This document shows, piece after piece, positions 18,538 through 27,400 of a stretch of 64,000 nucleotides of DNA (the first letter of the stretch is position 1; each line of letters starts with the position of its first letter). The notes under the pieces are model-generated. The model did not search any database. It was not told the origin of the DNA and saw only the letters and a program-made list of their open reading frames with translations. This DNA comes from Pseudomonadota bacterium. GTDB lineage: Bacteria; Pseudomonadota; Gammaproteobacteria; Burkholderiales; Rhodocyclaceae. The position numbers were made by a program, and so were the translations under genes. The DNA lies in the NCBI GenBank assembly GCA_018241665.1, contig JAFEDK010000008.1, forward strand, positions 1 through 64,000. The letters run 5' to 3'.

Positions 18538-18735
18538 CAAAGCCTCCCCAACCTGCCGGCGCCGCGGACCATGCCGCGCCACGCCCGACCCCGCAGGGGA
18601 ACCGATGAAACCGGAGCTTGAGAGCTCGGTTTCGGGCACATCTGTTGTCTCCTCACATTCCTGTAAGTGGAACCGGACGGCGGCTTGTGCTGCTCTTTTC
18701 CGGTAGGCGCTGACTTATGCCTGCAGCGTGATGTC

Positions 18736-18764
18736 ACTGTAGCGTTCACTAACTACCGTGTCAA
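18736..18764 (-). promoter_or_regulatory. Sigma-70-like promoter of the liv/beta-oxidation operon
   Basis: On the minus strand TTGACA (18764-18759) and TACAGT (18741-18736) are separated by 17 bases. Transcription would start near 18729, giving a leader of about 190 bases to livH. The -35 is perfect, the -10 matches at four of six positions. Confidence 0.5.
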
Positions 18765-18773
18765 ACACTTGGA

Positions 18774-18787
18774 TAACTAATTAGTTA
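18774..18787. promoter_or_regulatory. Candidate TetR operator (14-base palindrome)
   Basis: TAACTAATTAGTTA is a perfect palindrome placed just upstream of the -35 box of the liv operon and between it and the divergent TetR gene. A further TAGTTA half-site lies in the promoter spacer (18746-18751). This is the expected place for an operator of the adjacent regulator. Confidence 0.5.
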
Positions 18788-18818
18788 AAATAGTCGGAAG
18801 CGCTCCAGCGGCCTTCGC

Positions 18819-18886
18819 GTGGGGGCGAATTCATTCGCCCGCGGAGCCTGAAGTAAGCACCGGAGGGCGAATGAATTCGCCCCCAC
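18819..18886. repeat. Composite palindromic repeat, copy 4
   Basis: Full 22-base inverted repeat (GTGGGGGCGAAT and its complement at the ends) between livH and the TetR gene. It occupies the regulator side of the 455-base divergent intergenic region; the other side holds the promoter and palindrome described above. Confidence 0.9.
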
Positions 18887-18992
18887 GGGGCAGGAGCCCC
18901 CAGGGCGGCCCGTCGAGCCGGGCTGCAAGCTGGCGGGAGCGACCAACAGACCGCCGCTGGTTTAGACTGCAGGGACTGGAAAGGCACGACAG

Positions 18993-19901
18993 ATGGCAAC
19001 ACAGCAGGCAACACCCACCGCCCCCGCGCAGGACAGCGAGGCGGCAATTCTCGAACTGGCGCGCAGCGAGCCCGAACTCGGGCAGGCCGCGGTCGCCCGG
19101 CGGCTTCAGGACCAGGGCTACCGCATCTCCCCGTCCGGGGTCCGCTACATCTGGCAGAAGCACGACCTGGAAACCACGGTGAAGCGCCTCAATGCACTGG
19201 CTGCCGACTCCACCGAGGGCATGGAGGCGCTGACCGACAGCCAGCGGGAATTGCTGGAACGCAACTCGGTTACCGCCCGCCTGCTCCACCCCGGCGGCAA
19301 TGGGAGCAAGAGCGCGGACGAGCCGCTGGAGCGCAGCGAGATCATCATCAACGCAGCGGCCGAGCTGTTCAGCACCGCCGGCTACGACCGCACCTCGATC
19401 CGCGACATCGCCAGCCGGGTCGGCCTGCTGCCGGGCTCGATCTACCACCACTTCCCGTCCAAGGAAGAGCTCTACATCGCGGTGCACCGGGAGGGCTTCC
19501 GCCGGGTACTGAAGCGCGCCAAGGCCGCCGGCGAAGGGATTGCAGACCCGTGGGAGCGCCTGCGCCGGGCCTGTGAGATCCATGTGCACGGAATGACAGA
19601 CGGCTCACCGGTGGACCGCATCACCGGCACCAACCTGGCGCTGATCGGCAACGACGACATCCAGGCGCGCATCCAGCCCTTCCGCGACGAGTACGAGCAA
19701 GTCTTCCGCGAACTGATCGACGCGCTACCGATGCGTCCCGGGGTCGACCGCAAGCTCTTCCGCCTGACCCTGCTTGGCAGCATGAACTGGGTCTACCTCT
19801 GGTACCGCCCCGGATTGCGCACGCCCGCCCAGATCGCCTCGGCGATGCTCGACATGATCCGCGACGGGGTGGGGCCGGACGCCTCGCGTGACAAAACCTG
19901 A
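18993..19901 (+). CDS. TetR-family regulator with an additional N-terminal HTH region
   Basis: The 302-residue protein has a normal TetR_N DNA-binding domain only at about residues 114-165 (TSIRDIASRVGLLPGSIYHHF), followed by a ligand/dimer domain. Before it lie about 110 extra residues whose section 15-60 reads like a second helix-turn-helix (A-A-V-A-R-R-L-Q-D-Q-G-Y-R-I-S-P-S-G-V-R-Y-I-W-Q-K-H), of the kind seen in transposase-like winged helices. It is divergent from the liv/beta-oxidation operon, so it probably controls it and senses a CoA ester or the free acid. AAAGG precedes the ATG. The double HTH is unusual for the family's common length of about 200. Confidence 0.88.
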   Translation: MATQQATPTAPAQDSEAAILELARSEPELGQAAVARRLQDQGYRISPSGVRYIWQKHDLETTVKRLNALAADSTEGMEALTDSQRELLERNSVTARLLHPGGNGSKSADEPLERSEIIINAAAELFSTAGYDRTSIRDIASRVGLLPGSIYHHFPSKEELYIAVHREGFRRVLKRAKAAGEGIADPWERLRRACEIHVHGMTDGSPVDRITGTNLALIGNDDIQARIQPFRDEYEQVFRELIDALPMRPGVDRKLFRLTLLGSMNWVYLWYRPGLRTPAQIASAMLDMIRDGVGPDASRDKT

Positions 19902-20061
19902 CATTGCGGACGGGGAATTGCTCACGAAGGCCTCGTATAACTTAAGGCGTATAGATAGAGCCAATTTATAATTCGGGGCCACAACTCGCCGCACCCGATT
20001 CCGTGCCCTCCTTCTGTTGCCCCTGCGTCCCCGGCGCCGTGTCCTGCGGCCGGAGCACATT

Positions 20062-22644
20062 GTGCTGAAACTCCGCCTCCCCCGCCGACAGGCCAAGCGC
20101 CTGCCGGTCCTGGCCTGGCTGACGCTCGTGCTGGCATCCGGCGCCGTCGGGGTGTACTGGTGGCGCGTGGACGTCTTCTATCAGCAGCTGGAGCGGGAGA
20201 TGCTGGCGCAGATCAACCTCCGGGCGACAGAACTGGCCGCGGCAGTGGCCGCGCACACCGAAACAACCATCCGCAGCGTGGACCTGGCGCTGCGCCACCT
20301 GCGCGACGAATACGCCGCCGGGCGGGATATCGACGCGACGGTGCGGACGATACGCGAGAGTTTCCCTCCCGATGCGATCGTTCAGGTGGCAGTGATCGCC
20401 CCGGACGGCTATCTCAGGAAGACCAGCATCGGCCGTTTTGAACGGACCTACCTGGGGGATCGCGAGCACTTCCGCGCCCACCTGGATAGCCCGGACGACA
20501 ACCTGTTCATCAGCCGCCCCGTGCTCGGGCGTGCCTCCGGCCTGTGGTCGATCCAGTTCACCCGGCCGATCCGCCACAACGGGGAGTTCGCCGGCGTCAT
20601 GGTGCTGTCCATCGCCCCGCAGTACTTCGCTGACAGCCACCAGCAGATCGAACAGGGCGGCCGCAACGTCGTCTCCCTGTTCCGCTCCGACGGCAGCTAC
20701 CTGGTGCGCACCCCCAGGCTGCTCGAGGCGATGGGCAAGCGCCTGCCGGCCGACCGCCCCTTCCTGCGGGCCGATGCGCCTTTGCAGGGCGGCTTCCGGG
20801 CCCATGCGGCCTTCGACACGATCGCCCGCACCTACGCCTGGCATCGCCTCGCCAACTACCCGGTGGTGGTCAATGTAGGCCTCGACGAGGACGTGCAGCT
20901 GGGCCGCCTCCGCGCCGACATCGAGCGCTCCCACCTCCGCACGGCCATCGGCGGCGCGATCGTACTGCTGCTGGCCGGGGTGGTCTCGCAATTGCTCCGC
21001 CGCGCGGCCCGCCAGCAGGAAGCCCTGGTCGCCAGCGAGCAACGCCATCGCTCCTTCTTCGAGAAAAACGTTTCGGTCAAGCTGGTGATCGACCCGGAGA
21101 GCAGTCGCATTGTCGATGCCAACCCCGCCGCGCTGCGTTATTACGGCTATCCGCGGGAGACCCTGCTCGGCCTGCGCATGAACGATCTCAACGGCCTGTC
21201 ACCGGAACAGGACCGCCTCGAGATGCACAAGGCCCTGCACGAGGAACGCATGTTCTTCACCTTCCGCCACCGTCTTGCCAACGGCAGCGAGCGGGATGTG
21301 GAGGTGTATTCCGGACCGGTGGAAGTAGCCGGCAGGCCGATGCTGTACTCCATCGTCCATGACGTGACGACGCGCCGCGAACTGGAGTTGCGCCTGGCGG
21401 AAAGCGAGGAACTGCATCGCAACCTGTTCATGACCGTCGCCGACGGCATCACGGTGATGAGTCGCGACGGCGTAGTCGCGGCCTGGAACGAAGCCGCCCT
21501 GAGCATCCTCGGGGTGGACGCGGACGGCATGCGCGCGCGCGGCTACCTGATGTACGACGCGAACGGCACCCAGCTGGCGCTCAGCGACTACCCATCGTCC
21601 CTCGCCGTCCGTGGCGAGTTCGTCGACCACCAGCTCTACAGCGTGCAACATCTGGACGGCAGGCATGTGTGGATCACCGTCAGCAGCCGCCCGCTCCGGG
21701 TCGGCGGCACGAGCGAAGGCACCGCGGCGGTGCTGTCCTTCTCCGACATCACCCAGCTGGTGGAGGCCGAAGAATCCCTGCGCGTCGCCGAATCGGTTTT
21801 CGAGGTGGCCAGCGAGGGCATCATCGTCACCGACGCGAAAAACCGCATCATAGCGGTGAATCCGGCCTTTTCGGTGCTGACCGGCTACCCGGCCGGCGAG
21901 GTGCTCGGCAAGCGCCCCTCGGTGCTCGCCTCCGGCATCCACGACGGCACCTTCTACAGCAGCATGTGGCAACGTCTGGAGCACGACGGGCGCTGGGAAG
22001 GCGAGATCAGCAACCGACGCAAGGACGGGCGTCTCTACATTTCCTGGCTGCGCATCAACGTGGTGCCGGAACGGCTCGGCCACGGCAAACGCTACGTCGG
22101 CCTGTTCAGCGACATCACCGACCGCAAGCGCGAGGCCGATGCGGTCTGGCGGCAGGCCAATTTCGATGCCCTCACCGGGCTGGCCAACCGCAAGCTGCTC
22201 GAGGACCGGCTGCAGCAGGCCATCGCCCGCGCCCACCGCAGCCAGACCGCCGTGGCCGTGCTGTTCATCGACCTGGACCGCTTCAAGCCGATCAACGACA
22301 CCTACGGCCACGCCGCCGGTGACGAACTGCTGCGCCAGGTTGCCCGCCGCCTGGAGAACAGCCTGCGCGACGAGGACACCGTCGCGCGGCTGGGTGGCGA
22401 CGAATTCGTGGCCGTGCTGCCCGACCTGCGGATCGAGGACTTTCCCAGCCGGGTCGCCGAGAAGATCGTATCGGTGCTCAACGAGCCCCATCGACTCGGC
22501 GCCGATATCGTCGATGTGTCATGCAGCGTCGGCGTCAGCCTCTTCCCGAAGGATGGGGATAGCCCGGGCAAGTTGATCGCCGCCGCCGACGCCGCCATGT
22601 ACGGGGCCAAGCAGGCCGGACGCGGCACCTGGCAGCGGGTCTAG
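20062..22644 (+). CDS. Membrane diguanylate cyclase with Cache-like sensor, three PAS domains and GGDEF
   Basis: An 860-residue protein starting at GTG 20062 (CGGAG six bases upstream); a TTG 15 codons earlier is weaker. Order: membrane segment (about 15-35), periplasmic double-Cache-like sensor (about 40-290), second membrane segment (about 300-322), three PAS domains (about 335-455, 460-580, 585-700), and a GGDEF domain (about 700-860). The active-site motif G-G-D-E-F is intact in V-A-R-L-G-G-D-E-F-V-A. It should make c-di-GMP in response to an external ligand. There is no EAL domain. The gene stands alone; nothing nearby identifies its signal. Confidence 0.9.
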   Translation: MLKLRLPRRQAKRLPVLAWLTLVLASGAVGVYWWRVDVFYQQLEREMLAQINLRATELAAAVAAHTETTIRSVDLALRHLRDEYAAGRDIDATVRTIRESFPPDAIVQVAVIAPDGYLRKTSIGRFERTYLGDREHFRAHLDSPDDNLFISRPVLGRASGLWSIQFTRPIRHNGEFAGVMVLSIAPQYFADSHQQIEQGGRNVVSLFRSDGSYLVRTPRLLEAMGKRLPADRPFLRADAPLQGGFRAHAAFDTIARTYAWHRLANYPVVVNVGLDEDVQLGRLRADIERSHLRTAIGGAIVLLLAGVVSQLLRRAARQQEALVASEQRHRSFFEKNVSVKLVIDPESSRIVDANPAALRYYGYPRETLLGLRMNDLNGLSPEQDRLEMHKALHEERMFFTFRHRLANGSERDVEVYSGPVEVAGRPMLYSIVHDVTTRRELELRLAESEELHRNLFMTVADGITVMSRDGVVAAWNEAALSILGVDADGMRARGYLMYDANGTQLALSDYPSSLAVRGEFVDHQLYSVQHLDGRHVWITVSSRPLRVGGTSEGTAAVLSFSDITQLVEAEESLRVAESVFEVASEGIIVTDAKNRIIAVNPAFSVLTGYPAGEVLGKRPSVLASGIHDGTFYSSMWQRLEHDGRWEGEISNRRKDGRLYISWLRINVVPERLGHGKRYVGLFSDITDRKREADAVWRQANFDALTGLANRKLLEDRLQQAIARAHRSQTAVAVLFIDLDRFKPINDTYGHAAGDELLRQVARRLENSLRDEDTVARLGGDEFVAVLPDLRIEDFPSRVAEKIVSVLNEPHRLGADIVDVSCSVGVSLFPKDGDSPGKLIAAADAAMYGAKQAGRGTWQRV

Positions 22645-22749
22645 CCCCGGCAGGCGGGCCCCGAGCAGCCCGGAAGAAGGCTGGTGATATGCCGCTTGTG
22701 AAGATCTGCGCTGAGCGATAATCGCGTCTTCCGGCCTTCGACCCAGACC

Positions 22750-23631
22750 ATGATCGCGCGCAAGTACCTCTACCTCATCGCCCTCGCCCGGGAACGGCAC
22801 TTTGGCCGCGCCGCCGAAGCCTGCCACGTGTCCGCATCAACGCTGTCCGCAGCGATCCGCGACATCGAGCATGAACTGGGGGTCACCATCGTCGAACGCG
22901 GCCAGCAGTTTTCCGGCCTGACCGTGGAAGGCGAGCGGGTACTCGAATGTGCCCGTCAGATGGCCGCCCGCGCCGAAGGCCTGCACCAGGAACTCGCCCA
23001 GTTGCAGGATGGATTGTCCGGCCGGCTGCGCCTCGGCGTCATTCCCACCGCCCTGACCGCAGTAGCGGCGCTCACCGCGCCCTTTGCGCGGCGCCACCCG
23101 CATGTGGACATCGAGGTGCTGTCGATGAGCACCCAGCAGATCATCGCCGGGCTGCGTAGTTTCGAACTGCACGGCGGCATCACCTATCTCGAGGCGGCTT
23201 CCGCGGACCTCTCGGCCACCCCCTTGTGGCGCGAGAACCATGTGTTGATCACCCCCGCCGGCAGCCCCCTCGAGCGGCGGGAGTGGGTCACCTGGCAGGA
23301 AGCTGCCCAACTCCCCTTGTGCCTGCTGCCCCCCAACATGCACAACCGCCAGACCATCGACAACGTGTTCGCCACCATCGGCCACAAGCCGCGGCCGACC
23401 CTGGAGACGGACTCCATCGTCAGCATCCTGGCCCATGTGGGCGCCGGCCACTGGTCGAGCATCGTGCCGCGCGCGGTACTCGAATTGATCGGCATCCCCA
23501 ACGGCATCCGCGCCTATGATCTGCGCGAACCGGTCGTAGAATGGGCTACCGGCCTGCTCCTGCTCAACCGCCAACCGCGCTCGCCGATGGCCGAGGCCCT
23601 GCTCGCCGAAGCCCTTAGACTCGGAGGCTAG
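22750..23631 (+). CDS. LysR-family transcriptional regulator
   Basis: A 293-residue LysR-type regulator. The N-terminal winged HTH covers residues about 1-60 (H-F-G-R-A-A-E-A-C-H-V-S-A-S-T-L-S-A-A-I) and a type 2 periplasmic-binding-like effector domain follows from about 90. No strong ribosome site precedes the ATG. It is a single gene between the diguanylate cyclase and a small secreted protein and has no divergent partner, so its regulon cannot be read from context. Confidence 0.9.
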   Translation: MIARKYLYLIALARERHFGRAAEACHVSASTLSAAIRDIEHELGVTIVERGQQFSGLTVEGERVLECARQMAARAEGLHQELAQLQDGLSGRLRLGVIPTALTAVAALTAPFARRHPHVDIEVLSMSTQQIIAGLRSFELHGGITYLEAASADLSATPLWRENHVLITPAGSPLERREWVTWQEAAQLPLCLLPPNMHNRQTIDNVFATIGHKPRPTLETDSIVSILAHVGAGHWSSIVPRAVLELIGIPNGIRAYDLREPVVEWATGLLLLNRQPRSPMAEALLAEALRLGG

Positions 23632-23678
23632 ACGCCGGAGCCACTGCAGGGCCGCCCACGACCGGGAGGACGTGATCG

Positions 23679-24086
23679 ATGAAACCCCTGTTTTCGAACA
23701 CCCTCGTTGCCCTGCTTCTGCTCACCAGTCCATTTGTCCGGACCGCGGCAGCAGATTGCGGCCGGCACCACACACCGCCCTTCATCAGCGGCGGCATCGG
23801 CGAAGATGAACGCCTCGACATGCGGGTCGTCGCCTGCAACTACAACCTCCGCCTGGTTTTCGCCCAGGCCGGCAGCGGCGCCTACCTGGCCGCAGTGCGC
23901 GTGCGCATCGAGGACGCGACGACCCATGCCCGGCTGGTCAATACGGTCGCAAAAGGGCCGTTCTTCTATGCCTCCCTGCCCCCCGGCAGCTACGACGTCA
24001 GCGTCCGCTACCGCGGCCAGCTGCAGGAGCGCAATTTCGTCATCCGCGACGGCAACATACCCGCCAGCCATTTCTACTGGCCCTGA
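23679..24086 (+). CDS. Small secreted carboxypeptidase-regulatory-like protein
   Basis: A 135-residue product with signal peptide (cleavage near residue 25, A-A-A|D). The middle and end (G-S-G-A-Y-L-A-A-V-R-V-R-I-E-D and L-P-P-G-S-Y-D-V-S-V-R-Y-R-G) resemble the beta-sandwich carboxypeptidase-regulatory/transthyretin-like fold. Two cysteines (C27, C53) may form a disulfide in the periplasm. GGGAGG precedes the ATG by 10 bases. No specific function is known to me. Confidence 0.7.
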   Translation: MKPLFSNTLVALLLLTSPFVRTAAADCGRHHTPPFISGGIGEDERLDMRVVACNYNLRLVFAQAGSGAYLAAVRVRIEDATTHARLVNTVAKGPFFYASLPPGSYDVSVRYRGQLQERNFVIRDGNIPASHFYWP

Positions 24087-24118
24087 GCGACACACGAAAC
24101 ATCTTCAGCACAAAAACA

Positions 24119-24149
24119 AAGCCCCTGCCGGTTTCCCGGACAGGGGCTT
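24119..24149 (-). terminator. Rho-independent terminator of acnB
   Basis: Stem AAGCCCCTG/CAGGGGCTT with an inner CCGG/CCGG pair and a small loop. On the minus strand it is followed by TTTGTTTTTG, so it ends acnB transcription; it may also stop the convergent gene at 23679. Confidence 0.85.
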
Positions 24150-24191
24150 CGTCATCGACAGCCGGGCCAGGCCCGGCATATCGAGAGGGTC

Positions 24192-26801
24192 TTACACTTC
24201 GACGGTATCGGCGACTTCAACGAAGGCCGGGATCTGGTCGAAGTTCATGTAGCGGTAAACGTCAGCCGCCTTGGCGTTAACCGCCTGAACCTTTTCCTGG
24301 TATTCGGCGACGGTCGGCAGGCGGCCCAGCAGGGCTGCGATGGCGGACAGTTCGGCGGAAGCCAGGTATACGCGGGTGTCGATACCCAGGCGGTTCGGGA
24401 AGTTACGGGTCGAGGTGGACACCGCGGTGGAACCCTTGCGGATCTGCGCCTGGTTACCCATGCACAGGGAGCAGCCCGGCATTTCCATGCGGGCGCCAGC
24501 CTTGCCGAGGACGCTGTAGTAGCCTTCTTCGGTCAGGATCAGGGCGTCCATCTTGGTCGGCGGAGCGATCCACAGACGGGTCGGGATGTCGGACTTGCCG
24601 TCCAGCACCTTGCCCGCAGCGCGGAAGTGGCCGATGTTGGTCATGCAGGAACCGATGAACACTTCGTCGATCTTGTCGCCGGCAACTTCGGACAGCACCT
24701 TGACGTCGTCCGGATCGTTCGGGCAAGCCAGGATCGGCTCGGTCACGTCGGCCAGGTCAATCTCGATAACGGCGGCGTACTGGGCGGCAGCGTCGGCCTT
24801 CAGCAGCGTGCCGTTGGCGATCCACTCTTCCATCGACTTGATGCGGCGCTTCAGGGTGCGGGCATCTTCGTAGCCTTCCGCGATCATCCACTTCATCAGG
24901 GTGATGTTGGAACGCATGTACTCGACGATCGGCTCCTTGTTCAGGGCCACGGCGCAGGCAGCGGCAGAGCGCTCGGCGGCGGCATCGGACAGCTCGAAGG
25001 CTTGTTCGACCTTCAGGTCCGGCAGACCTTCGATTTCGAGGATGCGGCCGGAGAAGATGTTCTTCTTGCCCTTCTTCTCGACGGTCAGCAGGCCGGCCTT
25101 GATGGCGTACAGCGGGATCGCGTTGACCAGGTCACGCAGGGTGATGCCGCGGGCGGTGGCGTCAGCCATCGTGCCCTTGAAGCGGACCAGCACCGATTCC
25201 GGCATGTCCAGCGGCATCACGCCGGTGGCAGCGGCAAAGGCGACCAGGCCGGAACCGGCCGGGAAGGAGATGCCGATCGGGAAACGGGTGTGGGAGTCGC
25301 CACCGGTGCCGACGGTATCCGGCAGCAGCAGACGGTTCAGCCAGGAGTGGATCACGCCGTCGCCCGGACGCAGCGCAACGCCGCCACGGTTGGCGATGAA
25401 GGTCGGCAGCTCGCGGTGCATCTTGACGTCCACCAGCTTCGGGTAGGCGGCGGTGTGGCAGAAGGACTGCATCACCAGGTCGGCGGAGAAGCCGAGGCAG
25501 GCCAGATCCTTCAGCTCGTCGCGAGTCATCGGGCCAGTGGTGTCCTGGGAGCCGACGGTGGTCATCTTGGGCTCGCAGTAGGTACCCGGCAGGATGCCCT
25601 TGCCTTCCGGCAGGCCACAGGCACGGCCAACCATCTTCTGGGCCAGGGAGTAGCCGGTGCCGGCATCGGTGGGGTTCTGCGGCAGGCGGAACAGGGTGGA
25701 CGGAGCCAGGCCCAGGGCTTCACGGGCCTTGGTGGTCAGGCCGCGGCCGATGATCAGCGGGATACGGCCGCCAGCACGGACTTCGTCGAGGATGACCAGG
25801 GTCTTGAGCTGGGACTCGGCGATCACGGCGCCGTTCTTGAGCGCGGTGACCTTGCCGGTGGCGTCGTCAACCTTCAGCTCGATCTCGTCGCCCATGTCCA
25901 TCTGGCCGGCGTCGATTTCGATCGGCAGTGCGCCGGCATCTTCCATCGTGTTGAAGAAGATCGGGGCGATCTTGGAGCCCAGGCAGACGCCGCCGAAACG
26001 CTTGTTCGGAACGTAGGGGATGTCTTCGCCAGTGAACCACAGCACGGAGTTGGTGGCGGACTTGCGGGAAGAACCGGTACCGACCACGTCACCAACGTAG
26101 GCGATCAGGTTGCCCTTGGCGGCCAGGCCTTCGAGCTGCTTCAGCGGGCCACGGGCACCCGGCTCGTCGGCCTCGATGCCCGGACGCGGGTTCTTCAGCA
26201 TGGCCAGCGCGTGCAGCGGGATGTCCGGACGGGACCAGGCATCCGGAGCGGGCGACAGGTCGTCGGTGTTGGTTTCGCCGGTAACCTTGAAAACGGTCAG
26301 CTTCTGGCTGGCGGGGACAGCGGGACGGGAAGTGAACCACTCACCATCGGCCCAGGACTGGATCACGGCCTTGGCGTTGGCGTTGCCGCCCTTGGCCAGT
26401 TCGGCGACGTCATGGAAGAAGTCGAAGACCAGCAGGGTCTTCTTGAGGCCTTCGGCAGCCACGGCACCCACTTCGGCGTCAGCCAGCAGGTCGATCAGCG
26501 GCTTGACGTTGTAGCCGCCCAGCATGGTGCCCAGCAGCTCGGTGGCCTTGGCGCGGGACACGAGGCCGACGGACAGCTCGCCCTTGGCGACCTTGGCCAG
26601 GAATTCGGCCTTGACCTTGGCGGCGTCATCCACGCCGGCGGGAATACGGTAGGTCAGCAGTTCCACCAGGAAAGCTTCTTCGCCGGCCGGCGGGTTCTGC
26701 AGCAGCTCGACCAGAGCTTGGGTTTGCTGCTTGGACAGGGGCAGCGGCGGGATGCCGAGGGCGGCGCGCTCGGCAACATGCTGGCGATAGGCTTCAAGCA
26801 T
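24192..26801 (-). CDS. acnB: Bifunctional aconitate hydratase 2 / 2-methylisocitrate dehydratase
   Basis: An 869-residue AcnB, the normal length. The N-terminal HEAT-like domain ([21 protein letters not shown]) precedes the swivel domain, as is specific to AcnB. The cluster cysteines are in [12 protein letters not shown] and G-C-S-L-C-M-G-N-Q near the C terminus. It interconverts citrate and isocitrate in the TCA cycle and can act in the methylcitrate cycle. AGGAAGG precedes the ATG. An AT-rich stretch at about 26925-26955, with TATAAT on the minus strand at 26940-26935, is the probable promoter region. Confidence 0.97.
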   Translation of the reverse strand: MLEAYRQHVAERAALGIPPLPLSKQQTQALVELLQNPPAGEEAFLVELLTYRIPAGVDDAAKVKAEFLAKVAKGELSVGLVSRAKATELLGTMLGGYNVKPLIDLLADAEVGAVAAEGLKKTLLVFDFFHDVAELAKGGNANAKAVIQSWADGEWFTSRPAVPASQKLTVFKVTGETNTDDLSPAPDAWSRPDIPLHALAMLKNPRPGIEADEPGARGPLKQLEGLAAKGNLIAYVGDVVGTGSSRKSATNSVLWFTGEDIPYVPNKRFGGVCLGSKIAPIFFNTMEDAGALPIEIDAGQMDMGDEIELKVDDATGKVTALKNGAVIAESQLKTLVILDEVRAGGRIPLIIGRGLTTKAREALGLAPSTLFRLPQNPTDAGTGYSLAQKMVGRACGLPEGKGILPGTYCEPKMTTVGSQDTTGPMTRDELKDLACLGFSADLVMQSFCHTAAYPKLVDVKMHRELPTFIANRGGVALRPGDGVIHSWLNRLLLPDTVGTGGDSHTRFPIGISFPAGSGLVAFAAATGVMPLDMPESVLVRFKGTMADATARGITLRDLVNAIPLYAIKAGLLTVEKKGKKNIFSGRILEIEGLPDLKVEQAFELSDAAAERSAAACAVALNKEPIVEYMRSNITLMKWMIAEGYEDARTLKRRIKSMEEWIANGTLLKADAAAQYAAVIEIDLADVTEPILACPNDPDDVKVLSEVAGDKIDEVFIGSCMTNIGHFRAAGKVLDGKSDIPTRLWIAPPTKMDALILTEEGYYSVLGKAGARMEMPGCSLCMGNQAQIRKGSTAVSTSTRNFPNRLGIDTRVYLASAELSAIAALLGRLPTVAEYQEKVQAVNAKAADVYRYMNFDQIPAFVEVADTVEV

Positions 26802-27006
26802 GGATACATCCTTCCTAGACGGTGGTTACATGACGGTGGTGCTGACGCGCGCGACCGGCTGGTTAGGCCCTGGGCGCCTCTCCCTAATGGACTGGCACCA
26901 TTGTTATAAAAGACCGGAGCCAAGTCTTATATATATTATATTTTATTTCTCTCAGGATTGTGCGCCTGCACCAATCCAATTTTGCAGCCGGCTTGAGCGC
27001 CCGATC

Positions 27007-27393
27007 CTACTTGCTGAAACAGGCCACCAGCGCGTCCTCGACGGCCTTGAAGGTGATCGGCTTGATCAGCAGCTCGTCGAAGCCGGCATCCAGCAGACGC
27101 TGCTTTTCATCCGGCAAGGCATGGGCAGTATAGGCAATCACCGGAAGACCGCTGAAGCGCGGGTCGGAACGCAGCACAGCCAGCACTTCTTCCCCCGACA
27201 TGCCGGGCATGCTGATGTCGAGCAGCACGATGTCGAAGTTGCCCGCGCGGAGGCGCTCGAGCGCCGTCGGGCCATCCTCCGCCTCCTGCGCCTGCAGCCC
27301 CAGCCGGCTCAGAAAGGCAATGGCGAGACGGCGGTTGATGGCGTTGTCGTCGACAACGAGGACTTTTTTTTGCTCGGGAGACTGCTCGCTCAT
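27007..27393 (-). CDS. Single-domain response regulator (CheY-like receiver)
   Basis: A 128-residue stand-alone receiver domain. The acidic pair is D15-D16 (V-V-D-D-N), the phosphoacceptor Asp59 (L-L-D-I-S-M-P-G) and the conserved Lys about 111 (L-I-K-P). There is no output domain, so it acts by protein contact or phosphorelay. It begins 7 bases after the histidine kinase stop, and the two genes form an operon. Its N-terminal sequence V-D-D-N-A-I-N-R-R-L is typical of receivers attached to or paired with hybrid kinases. Confidence 0.92.
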   Translation of the reverse strand: MSEQSPEQKKVLVVDDNAINRRLAIAFLSRLGLQAQEAEDGPTALERLRAGNFDIVLLDISMPGMSGEEVLAVLRSDPRFSGLPVIAYTAHALPDEKQRLLDAGFDELLIKPITFKAVEDALVACFSK

Positions 27394-27400
27394 GGATGAA

